Positions 45,263 to 54,095 of a stretch of DNA of 64,000 nucleotides are shown here, piece by piece. Source of the stretch: DASZHJ01 sp035517495 (GTDB taxonomy: Bacteria; Pseudomonadota; Alphaproteobacteria; ATCC43930; CGMCC-115725). Each line of letters opens with the position of its first letter. The first letter of the stretch is position 1. The notes below the pieces were generated by a model. The model searched no databases. It worked only from the letters and a program-made list of their open reading frames with translations, and was not told the DNA's origin. The stretch covers positions 43,984-107,983 of the forward strand of contig DATIYT010000113.1 in NCBI GenBank assembly GCA_035517495.1. The letters run 5' to 3'. A program made the translations under genes and the position numbers.

Positions 45263-46216
45263 TCAGGCGGCGCTGCGCGCTCCAGCCCGAGCAAGGAGGC
45301 CTGCTGCGACGAGAGCGGCGCGGATGCGATCGGTCTCGAACGGCGGGAGCTTGACCAGCGGCGGTCGCACTACAGCGCGAGGTTGCCGCCCCAGCAGCAC
45401 AAGCGCTTCTTTCATGCGGTTGTGCATGTCGACAAAGGGATCGGCGTAGAAAGCTTCGGTCAAGGGCCGGATGCGGTCGTTGATGCGTCGCGCTTCGGCG
45501 AGATCGTTGGCTTGGACAGCTTGGAAGAGCCGCGCCTGAAGGTCGGCAATCACACTGCCCGCCCCCGACAGAAGTCCGTTGCAGCCCAGCACCAGCGAAC
45601 TCAGCAGGAAAGCGCTATTGGTGCTAAGCACGTTCACTGGGCGCGGCAAGCTCTGCAGCACGCGGATGTGGCGCTCGTGCAATGGTACGTTGGGTGTCCA
45701 ATCCTTGATGGCACGCACGCTGGGTACCGCCTCGACGAGCCTCAGCAACGTATCGAGCGGATAGCCTTGCGTTGATTCCGGGTACTGGAAGGCGATGATC
45801 GGAAGGTCCGACGCCTCGGCGATACGGCGGAAGTGAGCGATCACCATCTCAGGCCGCTGGCCGAGGACGAAGGGACCCGGCGGAAAAACCAACAGCGCCG
45901 ATGCGCCGCCGTCCTGCGCCATGCGCCCAATACGCGCCGCCTCGATGCTGCCCTCGGCATAGATGCCGTTGATAATGGGAAGGCGAGCGCCGATCTCGTC
46001 CACGGTAATGGCCAGCACCCGCGCCTGCTCCTCGAGCGAACACGACGCGACCTCGGATGCATGGGCGTTGACGGTGACAGCCGACAATCCCGGAACGGCC
46101 GCGACATCGGAAAGATGGCGCCGATACGACGTCTCATCGATCGAGAAATCGTCGAAAAACGGCAGCAGGACGGCCGGGATAACGCCATGCGGGACGTAGT
46201 TGAGGTGCCGAGGCAT
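45263..46216 (-). CDS. Dihydrodipicolinate synthase-family aldolase
   Basis: This 317-residue TIM barrel belongs to the DapA/NanA superfamily. The Schiff-base lysine is Lys171 (VRAIKDWT), and Tyr145 (AFQYPES) is the proton relay. It lacks the DapA GTTGE-type triplet, reading NAHASE instead, so it is probably a catabolic pyruvate-type aldolase or a decarboxylating relative and not lysine biosynthesis. It diverges from the transporter operon with 254 bases between, so both may be used for one substrate. Confidence 0.87.
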   Translation of the reverse strand: MPRHLNYVPHGVIPAVLLPFFDDFSIDETSYRRHLSDVAAVPGLSAVTVNAHASEVASCSLEEQARVLAITVDEIGARLPIINGIYAEGSIEAARIGRMAQDGGASALLVFPPGPFVLGQRPEMVIAHFRRIAEASDLPIIAFQYPESTQGYPLDTLLRLVEAVPSVRAIKDWTPNVPLHERHIRVLQSLPRPVNVLSTNSAFLLSSLVLGCNGLLSGAGSVIADLQARLFQAVQANDLAEARRINDRIRPLTEAFYADPFVDMHNRMKEALVLLGRQPRAVVRPPLVKLPPFETDRIRAALVAAGLLARAGARSAA

Positions 46217-46420
46217 GGTTCCTCCAAGAGGCGATTGCCGTCTCCAATTTACCGCAAACCAATCGCGATCGTCGACCATCGCCCAAATTCGGAAAAGCCT
46301 GGCCGGATATCACGCCGCAAAATACCGGAAGCGACAGGAGTGTCCAGATTTCGCATCTTTGGTGCAGCGCTCTAAGAACGGTCGTTGGCGACGTGGCCGT
46401 TTTGGCGCGGTGCTTGTCAT

Positions 46421-46442
46421 GTGTGGGAGGTCTGTACCACAC
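46421..46442. promoter_or_regulatory. Inverted repeat upstream of transporter operon
   Basis: GTGTGG and CCACAC flank a ten-base centre, 29 bases before the ATPase start. Such spacing suits a dimeric regulator, but the pattern could be chance. A small CCCC-GCATTC-GGGG hairpin follows at 46447-46460. Confidence 0.3.
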
Positions 46443-46470
46443 TCGCCCCCGCATTCGGGGAGGAGGCGGA

Positions 46471-47532
46471 ATGGCGGCAGTGGAGCTCAGGGGTCTCACC
46501 AAGCGATATGGCGCACTGGCGGTGGTCGATCGCATCGACCTCGCGGTCGAGCACGGGAGCCTGGTGTGTCTGCTTGGTCCCTCGGGTTGCGGCAAGACCA
46601 CGACGCTCCGCCTCATCGCGGGCTTTCTCGACCCGGACGAGGGCGAAATCCTTGTCGGGGGAACAAGTCTATCGACGCCCGGTCGAGTAGTGCCGCCTGA
46701 GCGCCGCAACATGTCGATGATCTTCCAGAGCTACGCGCTCTGGCCGCATATGACGATCGCGCAGAACGTCGGCTACGGCCTGGTGGTGCGCAAACGGCCG
46801 AAGAGCGAGATCGAACGCCGCGTGCGCGAGATGCTCACGGTCACGAAAATGGAGCGCTACGCCGAGCGCTATCCGGCCGAATTGTCAGGCGGCCAGCAAC
46901 AGCGAGTGGCCCTCGCGCGCGCCCTGGTGGTCAAGCCGGAGATCCTGCTGCTTGACGAGCCGCTTTCCAATCTCGATGCCAATCTGCGCGAGGAGATGCG
47001 CTTTGAATTGCGGCGGCTGCACGACGAGTACCGCTATACCACGATCTATGTCACCCATGATCAGGTGGAAGCGATGACGGCTGCGGACCGCATCGTCGTG
47101 ATGCGCGAGGGCCGAATCGAGCAGATGGGCACGCCGGGCGAGATTTATGAACGGCCCGCCACCGCGTTCGTGGCGCGCTTCATTGGCGGCACCAATATTC
47201 TCCGGGGTAATCATATCGGCGGCAATGTGGTGCGTTGCACCGGCATGCTGCTCCAATGCGGTCAGGGCACGGTCGATGGCCAGAGCGAGATCGCGGTCTC
47301 GATCCGACCGCACGAGGTTCGGCTCGCCGCCGGTTCAAGCGCGGAGGTCGCCAATCGAGTACGCGGCCGGGTGGAGCATCAGGTATATCTGGGTGCGACG
47401 CGCGACTATTTGATTCGATTGCCCGGCGACGCGACGGTGCGCGTGGTGACGCCGCGCGAGGTCGATATTCCCGCGGGACACGATGTCACCGTCGAATTTC
47501 CGCCCGCGGCGTGCCGCGCGCTCAGACAATAA
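46471..47532 (+). CDS. ABC transporter ATPase, Fbp/Pot type
   Basis: This is the energy subunit of a binding-protein-dependent importer. The 353-residue protein has Walker A GPSGCGKTTTL (about 38-48), the signature LSGGQQQRVALARAL, Walker B LLLDEPLSNLDA and a C-terminal TOBE domain (about 265-350) typical of FbpC and related importers. It starts after a GGGAGGAGG site. The binding-protein and permease genes follow in the same direction with 20 and 10 bases between. Confidence 0.93.
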   Translation: MAAVELRGLTKRYGALAVVDRIDLAVEHGSLVCLLGPSGCGKTTTLRLIAGFLDPDEGEILVGGTSLSTPGRVVPPERRNMSMIFQSYALWPHMTIAQNVGYGLVVRKRPKSEIERRVREMLTVTKMERYAERYPAELSGGQQQRVALARALVVKPEILLLDEPLSNLDANLREEMRFELRRLHDEYRYTTIYVTHDQVEAMTAADRIVVMREGRIEQMGTPGEIYERPATAFVARFIGGTNILRGNHIGGNVVRCTGMLLQCGQGTVDGQSEIAVSIRPHEVRLAAGSSAEVANRVRGRVEHQVYLGATRDYLIRLPGDATVRVVTPREVDIPAGHDVTVEFPPAACRALRQ

Positions 47533-47552
47533 ATTTCGGGAGGAATGGAAGT

Positions 47553-48608
47553 ATGAGAGCGACGTATTGGCTCGGAGTGGTGAGCATTGCTGCGGTGTGC
47601 GGCGGTGCGTCCACGGTCTCGGCCGCCGCTCCTCCCGCGCCCACAGCGATTACGCCGGAGCTGATCCAAAAAGCGACGGCCGAGCAACTCGTGGTCATGT
47701 ACACGTCGGTGGAACCCGATCTGATTCAGGGGCTCGGAAAGGTGTTCGAGAAGCAGTATCCCGGCATATCCGTGCAAATCGAGCGCACGGGGTCGGAGCG
47801 TGTGTTCCAGCGCATTGGTCAGGAATACGCGGCCGATATCCATACCGTCGACGTCGTCAACAGTTCCGACGCCGCGCATTTCATTTATTGGAAGGCGCAC
47901 GGCATGCTGGCGTCCTTCGTGCCGACGGAAATGGCGGAGCAGTACCCCGCCTCGGCGATCGATCCCGACGGCCAATATGCGTCCTGGCGCGTGACGGTGA
48001 GCCCGATCGCCTACAACACCGATCTCGTGAAGGAGGCCGACGCGCCCAAGAGCTTTAAGGATCTGCTCGATCCCAAGTGGAAGGGAAAGTTGGTGAAGGC
48101 GAGCCCCAATTACAGCGGCACGATCATGACCTCCACTTACGAGACTCTGGAGCATATGGGTGGATGGCCGTATTTCGAGGCGCTCGCAAATCAGGACGTG
48201 CTGCAGATGCAGTCGGCGCTTGAGCCCTCGCGGAAGGTCGCGAGTGGCGAGCGTGAGGTGTTGGTGGACGGGTCCGAATATTTCATGTACGCGCTGATCG
48301 ACAAAGGCAACCCGATCAAGATCGTTTACCCCGAGGAGGGCGTGCCGATGATCACCTCACCGGCGGCGGTCATGAAGGAGGCGCCGCACCCCAATGCGGC
48401 GCGTCTCTTCTACGCGTTTCTGTTCTCACAGCCGGTGCAGCAGATCATGGTCGACAAGGGCGGCACGCGCTCGTTGCACAAACAAGTGAAGGACCCGCCG
48501 AGCCACGTGCCGCTCAGCGCCTTGAAGCTCTGGCCCGAAGATGCTGCCGCGGTCGAGAGTCACGCCGACGAGATCAAAAAGCGCTACCGCGAACTCTTCG
48601 GCGGTTGA
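47553..48608 (+). CDS. ABC transporter substrate-binding protein
   Basis: This periplasmic binding protein has a Sec signal (MRATYWLGVVSIAAVCGG and onward to VSAAAPP) and 351 residues. Core stretches are LVVMYTSVEPDLIQGLGKVFE, SPIAYNTDLVKEADAPKSFKDLLDPKWKGK and EEGVPMITSPAAVMKEAP. It belongs with Fe(III)/AfuA-like and other family 1 binding proteins. The tandem Tyr iron ligands of FbpA are not evident, so iron cannot be assumed; an organic acid or phosphonate is equally possible. The operon's CoA-transferase and crotonase suggest an organic substrate. Confidence 0.88.
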   Translation: MRATYWLGVVSIAAVCGGASTVSAAAPPAPTAITPELIQKATAEQLVVMYTSVEPDLIQGLGKVFEKQYPGISVQIERTGSERVFQRIGQEYAADIHTVDVVNSSDAAHFIYWKAHGMLASFVPTEMAEQYPASAIDPDGQYASWRVTVSPIAYNTDLVKEADAPKSFKDLLDPKWKGKLVKASPNYSGTIMTSTYETLEHMGGWPYFEALANQDVLQMQSALEPSRKVASGEREVLVDGSEYFMYALIDKGNPIKIVYPEEGVPMITSPAAVMKEAPHPNAARLFYAFLFSQPVQQIMVDKGGTRSLHKQVKDPPSHVPLSALKLWPEDAAAVESHADEIKKRYRELFGG

Positions 48609-48618
48609 CCGATTTCGC

Positions 48619-50316
48619 ATGGGTTCGGCCGGCTTGAAGCGGCTCGAGTGGGCGCTCCCCATCCTGGGCTTGGCGGCATTATTGTTGGCCGCGCTGATCC
48701 TCATCCCCATGGGCTGGTTGCTCTATGTGAGCATCACCGGATCGGACGGCGGCCTCACCCTCGCAAACTTCGCGGCGCTTGTCCGCGACCCTGAGATGCT
48801 GCGGCCATTGTTGCTGAGCCTTGGGGTGGCGCTCGCGGTATCGCTTGCCTGTGCGATCGTGGCGGCGCCGCTGGCCTGGCTGGTGGCGCGCACCGACCTA
48901 CCCGGCAAGCGCATCGTCCGCATGTTGGTCATGGCGTCGTTCGTGACACCGCCATTCCTAGGGGCCGTGGCCTGGGAGATTCTCGCCGCTCCCAACAGCG
49001 GCCTGCTAAACGAGGCATACCGTCTGCTGCTTGATCTGCCGCGCCGGGAACATCTCTTCAACATTTATTCGGTCGGCGGACTGGTCTTTGTGCTCGCGAC
49101 CTACACCTTCCCCTATGTTTTTATCCTCGTGACGAACGGACTCGAGCGCTTGCCGCGGGAACTTGAGGAGGCCTCGGCGATCCTCGGCGCGCGGCGCTGG
49201 CGCACGGTTTGGCGGATCACCGTCCCGCTGGCGCTGCCGGCACTGTTGGCCGGGACGCTGGTGGCGTTCCTGCAGGCCATGAACAATTTCGGTGCGCCTG
49301 CCATCATCGCGATCCCGGCCCGGCTCGAGACGGTGACCACCCGGATCTGGGAGCTGTTCCAATTTCCGCCGCAGCCCGGCCTTGCCGCGGCGGCAGCGGT
49401 GCCGCTGCTGGCCGTGACGGTCGCATTGTTACAGGGGCAGAAAAGGCTGCTGGGTCGGCGTAGTTATGCGGTAATCGGCGGCAGGGCAGGGCGCGCCGAT
49501 CTGGTCCGTCTTGGCGGCCGCAAGATTCCAGCACTGGCCTTCGCGTTTGGGATCGTGACCGTTTCGGTGCTGATGCCTTACTGCGCGCTCGTGCTCAGTG
49601 CCTTTTCCCGCACGCTCACTATCTCGCTTTCACCCGCGAATTTTACGGTGCGCAACGTGGTTTTCGTGTTTACGGAACTTTCAGGCACGAATCTTGCACT
49701 TCGGAACACGATGGTGCTTGGTGTCGGCACCGCGACCGTCGGCACGCTGCTGACGCTGATCATCGCCTATGTGGTGGCGCGACGGGCATTGCCATTTTCG
49801 CGTTGGCTCGGTTTCCTTGCGACCATGCCGCTCGCGATCCCCAGCATCGTCCTCGGCGTCGGACTGTTCTTCGCTTACAACCACCCGCCGTTCGCACTTT
49901 ATGGAACGCTCTCGATTCTATTCCTCGCGTTCCTTACCATCGAATTGCCGATTGGATATCAACAGTTCCAGGCGTCCTTTCGCGCGTTGCACGTTGATTT
50001 GGAGGAGGCGGGCCGTATCCTCGGCGCGGGTCGGCTCCGCACGCTCAAGGATATTCTGGTGCCGCTGCTGTGGAGCGCAGTCATCTCCACATGGTGCCTG
50101 GTGTTCGTCGCCTCGATCCGCGAGCTTTCGGCGGCGATACTCTTGTTCACCACCAATACCAAGGTACTCTCGGTCCTGATCTACGATCTCAACGAAACCG
50201 GGGAGCCCGGAGCCATCGCCGTCGTCGGCCTCACCATGTTGCTGATCACCTTCGCGGTAATCGGTGTTGCATATGCACTGCCGCGTTCGAAACTGGCGGT
50301 GCCGGACAGCCCTTAA
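48619..50316 (+). CDS. ABC transporter permease, two fused units
   Basis: The 565-residue protein contains two permease halves, each with about six helices and one EAA loop: EEASAILGARRWRTVWRITV near residue 190 and EEAGRILGAGRLRTLKDILV near 455. Such fused double permeases are typical of FbpB-type importers and make a homodimer unnecessary. It lies 10 bases after the binding-protein gene and 9 before the CoA-transferase. Confidence 0.93.
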   Translation: MGSAGLKRLEWALPILGLAALLLAALILIPMGWLLYVSITGSDGGLTLANFAALVRDPEMLRPLLLSLGVALAVSLACAIVAAPLAWLVARTDLPGKRIVRMLVMASFVTPPFLGAVAWEILAAPNSGLLNEAYRLLLDLPRREHLFNIYSVGGLVFVLATYTFPYVFILVTNGLERLPRELEEASAILGARRWRTVWRITVPLALPALLAGTLVAFLQAMNNFGAPAIIAIPARLETVTTRIWELFQFPPQPGLAAAAAVPLLAVTVALLQGQKRLLGRRSYAVIGGRAGRADLVRLGGRKIPALAFAFGIVTVSVLMPYCALVLSAFSRTLTISLSPANFTVRNVVFVFTELSGTNLALRNTMVLGVGTATVGTLLTLIIAYVVARRALPFSRWLGFLATMPLAIPSIVLGVGLFFAYNHPPFALYGTLSILFLAFLTIELPIGYQQFQASFRALHVDLEEAGRILGAGRLRTLKDILVPLLWSAVISTWCLVFVASIRELSAAILLFTTNTKVLSVLIYDLNETGEPGAIAVVGLTMLLITFAVIGVAYALPRSKLAVPDSP

Positions 50317-50325
50317 GGAGAACCC

Positions 50326-51513
50326 ATGCCTTTCACTCCCGCCTCCGATGCATTGAAGCGCTTCACCGTCATCGACCTGACACGGGTGCGCGCGGGGCCG
50401 ACCTGCGTGCGTCAGCTCGCGGATTGGGGCGCCAATGTGATCAAGGTCGAAATGCCGGAAGGACCAGGCGAGGGCATGGGCGGTGCCCGCGACGGCTCGG
50501 ACTTTCTCAATCTGCACCGCAACAAGCGCAGCATGACCCTCGATCTCAAGCAGCCCGCGGGAGTCGCGGTACTAAAGCGCTTGGTCAAGCGGGCAGACGT
50601 GCTGGTCGAGAACTACCGCCCGGACGTGAAGCGGCGCCTCGGCATCGACTACGAGACTTTACGGCGTATCAATCCCCGGCTGGTCTACGGTTCGATCTCC
50701 GGCTTCGGTGAGGATGGACCCTATGCGAACCGCCCGGGCTTCGATCAGGTGGCGCAGGGCGTGGGTGGTCTCATGTGGATTACCGGCCTTCCGGGACAAG
50801 GTCCGGTGCGCGTCGGCATTCCGGTCGCCGACCTCACCGGCGGCATATTCTGTGCCATGGGAATTCTCGTGGCGCTTCTCGATCGGGAAACCTCGGGCGA
50901 GGGGCAGTGGGTGCAGACATCGCTGCTTCAGGCCCAGCTTTTCATGCTCGACTTCCAGGCGGCGCGTTGGCTTGTGGATCACGAGATTCCGCCACAGGCC
51001 GGCAACAATCATCCGACCAGTATTCCCACTGGCGTCTTTGCGACCAGCGACGGCCATATCAATATCGCGGCGGCCGGCGGGCATATGTGGCAGCGCTTCT
51101 GCGAGGCGGTGGAGGCGCCGCAGTTTCTCGCCAATCCCGCCTATAAGACCTCGGCCGACCGGTCGAAGAACCGCGACGCGCTCAACGCGGATATTCAAGC
51201 CATCATCGGCAAATGCAGCAGCGCAGACTGGATTCGCCGATTCAACGAGATCGGAGTCCCCTGCGGCCCGATTTATCGGATGGACGAGGTGTTCGCCGAT
51301 CCTCAAGTGAAGCACCTTGACATGGTGCAGGAACTCGACACGCAATTGCGCGGGCGAATCAAGCTTCAAGGGCAACCCATGAAGCTGAGCCGCACCCCCA
51401 GTCGCCTCGCCGTCGAACCGCCGGCGGCCGGGCAGCACACCGACGAAATCCTGAGCGAACTCGGCTACACTCGGAAGGAAATCGAGGAGTTGCGCGGGTC
51501 CGGCACGGTTTGA
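50326..51513 (+). CDS. Class III CoA-transferase (CaiB/BaiF family)
   Basis: The enzyme moves CoA between carboxylic acids. The 395-residue protein begins FTVIDLTRVRAGPTCVRQLADWGANVIKVE and holds Asp169 in VADLTGG, the position of the catalytic aspartate that forms the acyl-anhydride. Only nine bases separate it from the permease, so it is probably part of the uptake operon and would activate the imported acid. The substrate cannot be read from the sequence. An enoyl-CoA hydratase-like gene follows. Confidence 0.93.
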   Translation: MPFTPASDALKRFTVIDLTRVRAGPTCVRQLADWGANVIKVEMPEGPGEGMGGARDGSDFLNLHRNKRSMTLDLKQPAGVAVLKRLVKRADVLVENYRPDVKRRLGIDYETLRRINPRLVYGSISGFGEDGPYANRPGFDQVAQGVGGLMWITGLPGQGPVRVGIPVADLTGGIFCAMGILVALLDRETSGEGQWVQTSLLQAQLFMLDFQAARWLVDHEIPPQAGNNHPTSIPTGVFATSDGHINIAAAGGHMWQRFCEAVEAPQFLANPAYKTSADRSKNRDALNADIQAIIGKCSSADWIRRFNEIGVPCGPIYRMDEVFADPQVKHLDMVQELDTQLRGRIKLQGQPMKLSRTPSRLAVEPPAAGQHTDEILSELGYTRKEIEELRGSGTV

Positions 51514-51552
51514 ATGTCGAACGCCGACTTGAACACTTACGGGAGTAATACA

Positions 51553-52362
51553 ATGAACACCGACAGCCCGAAGATCGCTACCGACAAGATGCTGATGCAA
51601 AAACACGGCGCGGTCGGCCGGATGGTCTTCAACAACCCGGCCCGGCACAACGCCGTATCGCTCGAAATGTGGCAGGCGGCCGAGGAAATCCTCGCCGATT
51701 TCGAGCGCGATCCCGCGATCCGCGTGGTCGTGCTCTCCGGTGCGGGCGGCAAGGCGTTCGTTTCCGGCGCCGACATATCGAAATTCGAGAGCGAGCGGGC
51801 GAGCCAAGAGGCCATCAAGCGCTACAACGAGATCACGGCACGCGCCTCGAACAAGCTCTATGAGCTTTCCAAGCCCACGATCGCGGAGATTCAGGGTTAT
51901 TGTATTGGTGGCGGTCTCGGCATCGCGCTTGCCTGCGATCTGCGCCTCTGCGCCGACAATTCGCGCTTCGGCGTTCCCGCGGCAAAGCTTGGCCTGGGTT
52001 ACGCGCACAAGGGCATCAAGCGATTGATCGACGTGGTGGGCCCGGCGATGGCGAAAGAAATCTTTTTCACCGCGCGCCAGTTCTCCGCCGCCGAGGCTTA
52101 CGAGATGGGCCTCGTCAACCGCATCTTATCCCCGGGCGAACTTTCCGCCTACGTGCAGAATTACGCCGACACCATCGCAGGAAACGCGCCACTTACGGTG
52201 CTTCAGATCAAACGGACCGTCGGCGAGCTGGTAAAGGACGAGCACGACCGTGACTACCCGCTCTGCGATCGATTGGTCGCGGACTGTTTTGCCAGTGAGG
52301 ACTATATCGAAGGACGCCGTGCCTTCATGGAGAAACGCAAGCCGCAATTCAAGGGAAGGTGA
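51553..52362 (+). CDS. Crotonase family protein without both catalytic glutamates
   Basis: This 269-residue protein belongs to the enoyl-CoA hydratase/isomerase superfamily: GKAFVSGADISKFES supplies the oxyanion hole, and IQGYCIGGGLGIALACDLRL the second half. The two glutamates of classical hydratases are replaced (GGGLGIAL and VPAAKLGLGY), so simple hydration is unlikely. ATG 51553 has a GGGAG site; ATG 51514, right after the CoA-transferase stop, is an alternative. It probably processes the CoA ester made by that neighbour. Confidence 0.87.
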   Translation: MNTDSPKIATDKMLMQKHGAVGRMVFNNPARHNAVSLEMWQAAEEILADFERDPAIRVVVLSGAGGKAFVSGADISKFESERASQEAIKRYNEITARASNKLYELSKPTIAEIQGYCIGGGLGIALACDLRLCADNSRFGVPAAKLGLGYAHKGIKRLIDVVGPAMAKEIFFTARQFSAAEAYEMGLVNRILSPGELSAYVQNYADTIAGNAPLTVLQIKRTVGELVKDEHDRDYPLCDRLVADCFASEDYIEGRRAFMEKRKPQFKGR

Positions 52363-52368
52363 GGAATC

Positions 52369-52917
52369 GTGGCCGGCTCGATCCGGCTCGCGCTGGCGTT
52401 TACCCTCTCACTCGTACTTGCCGGTTGTTACGAGACCGATCATGAGGTGTTCGGTCCGAAAAACGCTGCGATCGTGCCTGGGCTCGCCGGCGACTATGTG
52501 GGGGACAATGAGGAATATATTGTCGCGCCCATCCGTCACACGCCGGACTATTCGTTGCGCGATCCTAAATATCCCGACGCAGGGTCTCTCCGCTTCCGCG
52601 CCATTGCATTGGGCGGCGGCCTCTATCTGATGCAACTGCAGCAGAACCCCAACAAGCCGAACATCTATTGGCACATTATCTTTCGCGTGGATCGCGCCAG
52701 CAACGGGCACATCACACAGATCGTGCAGCTCGAGCCCAAGACGGACGCCGTCGCCGCGCTTGCAAGACAGTTTGGCCTAACCCTGGAGCGCCCGGCCGGG
52801 GGGAGCCCGGACGATCCGGAAGTAATCGAAGGCCAGAACGAGACCATGGCTGCCTTCATCAGGGGATTGAAGGGTGTGCCGGTCGACAGCGAAACCGTGC
52901 TTCGACGAAAGGACTAG
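52369..52917 (+). CDS. Lipoprotein of unknown function
   Basis: The 182-residue product starts with GTG and has the signal ALAFTLSLVLAGC with a lipobox at Cys20. The rest is a soluble beta-rich domain; notable stretches are GLAGDYVGDNEEYIVAPI and YWHIIFRVDRASNGH. No family is recognised. It follows the crotonase by six bases, so it may belong to the same transcript. Downstream comes a row of hairpins ending in a terminator. Confidence 0.72.
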   Translation: MAGSIRLALAFTLSLVLAGCYETDHEVFGPKNAAIVPGLAGDYVGDNEEYIVAPIRHTPDYSLRDPKYPDAGSLRFRAIALGGGLYLMQLQQNPNKPNIYWHIIFRVDRASNGHITQIVQLEPKTDAVAALARQFGLTLERPAGGSPDDPEVIEGQNETMAAFIRGLKGVPVDSETVLRRKD

Positions 52918-52983
52918 TGCGATTACAGGATCGTGGCCGAGCCGAATGTAATCCGCCTGTAACAGAGCGGGTCTAGAAAGGCC

Positions 52984-53006
52984 GAGAGAGACTTCCGCTC
53001 TCTCTC
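52984..53006 (+). other. Hairpin 1 of array
   Basis: GAGAGAG pairs with CTCTCTC around a nine-base centre. It is the first of four stem-loops in 170 bases downstream of the lipoprotein gene. Confidence 0.5.
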
Positions 53007-53009
53007 GCG

Positions 53010-53032
53010 AGGGAGTCCACCATCTGCTCCCT
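53010..53032 (+). other. Hairpin 2 of array
   Basis: GAGGGAG pairs with CTCCCTC around a nine-base centre, just after hairpin 1. Confidence 0.45.
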
Positions 53033-53048
53033 CAGTGTCCCCACACTC

Positions 53049-53076
53049 AGCCCCGCCGACTTCTTCCGGCGGGGCT
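53049..53076 (+). terminator. Hairpin 3 of array, GC-rich
   Basis: A ten-base-pair stem AGCCCCGCCG/CGGCGGGGCT with a short loop is followed by CCTTGTG. The U-tract is weak, so it may be a structural element or a partial terminator. Confidence 0.6.
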
Positions 53077-53127
53077 CCTTGTGAAAACAGCTCTTCTGAC
53101 CGGTCACAACCGGCGCACACTTAATTC

Positions 53128-53152
53128 AGCCCGCTTCGGCGGGCTTTCTTTT
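53128..53152 (+). terminator. Rho-independent terminator, end of hairpin array
   Basis: AGCCCGC pairs with GCGGGCT around a four-base TTCG loop and is followed by TTCTTTT. It is a textbook plus-strand terminator 210 bases after the lipoprotein stop. Confidence 0.85.
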
Positions 53153-53167
53153 GGCGGTGCGTAAGGA

Positions 53168-53437
53168 TCAGTGCGCGATGAACACGCAGGGCCCGCCGCA
53201 GAGGCTCGCGGAGAGATCGGTTACATAGGAAAAGTTTGAGCTAGGGAGGCTAGTTGTGAAATTCGCGGTTCCGCCGCCGAGGGTCTCCGTGAAGTTTAGG
53301 AAAAAGGCACCGAGGCTAACCGTAAAATTGTCGCCGGCGACGATCTTATCCATTTGCCGGTCCGTGAGCGGCTGGGCTGCCATGGCGGACCCGACGATCA
53401 TCGGCGCCACGCCTAACGCGATAAGAACTTTACGCAT
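53168..53437 (-). CDS. Small exported peptide with LTDxQMDxI-AG motif
   Basis: The 89-residue product has a Sec signal (about residues 1-21, ending AMA) followed directly by QPLTDRQMDKIVAGD. That resembles the leader motif of class II bacteriocins but sits after the signal, not within a leader. The mature part is short, rich in Thr/Ser/Asn/Gly and ends with a Cys pair (SLCGGPCVFIAH). No family name is known to me, though similar exported peptides with this motif occur in other alphaproteobacteria. No modification or export genes lie beside it. Confidence 0.68.
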   Translation of the reverse strand: MRKVLIALGVAPMIVGSAMAAQPLTDRQMDKIVAGDNFTVSLGAFFLNFTETLGGGTANFTTSLPSSNFSYVTDLSASLCGGPCVFIAH

Positions 53438-53595
53438 GTCATCCTCCGTTCCGTCGGTCGAGAAGCCCCGGGGTCTTCATGACAAAGAGGGTGCAGAGAG
53501 CGCTGTCGAAAGAGGCATCGGGTAATGCTCAGCCAAAAAACTAAATTGCAGTGGGGAGCGAACGCAAAGGCTCATCCGCTGTAAATCAAGCGAAA

Positions 53596-53802
53596 TTAGG
53601 ATGTACGCGATCCTGGACCGACGGGCAGCGACTTCCGCCGCCCCAGTTCCGCGGTCAATTCTTCGATCCGTTTCTCGAGTTCTCCAACGAATGCGCGAAG
53701 CTCTGCGGTAATCCGCGCGTCGTTTCGAAGCCGCTCGTAGCTCTCCATGTCGGCACGCAACCCACGAATGTGGGCCTTGATCATGGCGAAAGTCGACTCC
53801 AC
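53596..53802 (-). CDS. Candidate 68-residue coiled-coil protein
   Basis: The GTG start at 53802 follows an AGAGGA site, with MIKAHIRGLRADMESYERLR downstream. The sequence has regular heptad-like Leu/Ile spacing and charged residues (AELRAFVGELEKRIEELTAEL), so a helical coiled coil is likely. It has no recognisable domain. An internal ATG at 53784 is an alternative start. The region from 53803 to 54095 shows no other gene. Confidence 0.5.
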   Translation of the reverse strand: MESTFAMIKAHIRGLRADMESYERLRNDARITAELRAFVGELEKRIEELTAELGRRKSLPVGPGSRTS

Positions 53803-54095
53803 AGGTCGTCCTCTGAGATCGCGCCTGATACGCCCTCAGTAGTACCTATAAATGGGGACTGTATTTTACATGAACCAGCGGTGGCATTTCGTGAGCGGAG
53901 CTTTTCTATCGCATTTGCGCAACTTCTAGAGCTAGCGTCCGGGTTACTGATCGCGCCCCAAACATCCAGAGCTCCGATCTTTCTCCGATCGGATGACACA
54001 GCCTGCTCACATTCGAAACGTCTGCTCGTTTGGAGCGCGTTCGACCCAGCGATTGGGATTGGAGATAATTCGATTCCGCCGCGCGCCAGTGCCGC

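Noticed and set aside
46471..50316. Certain ferric iron transporter
   Set aside because: Family similarity exists, but iron ligands are not evident and the operon continues with CoA-ester enzymes.
52363..53200. CRISPR-like array in the hairpin region
   Set aside because: The stem-loops differ in sequence and have no regular spacers.
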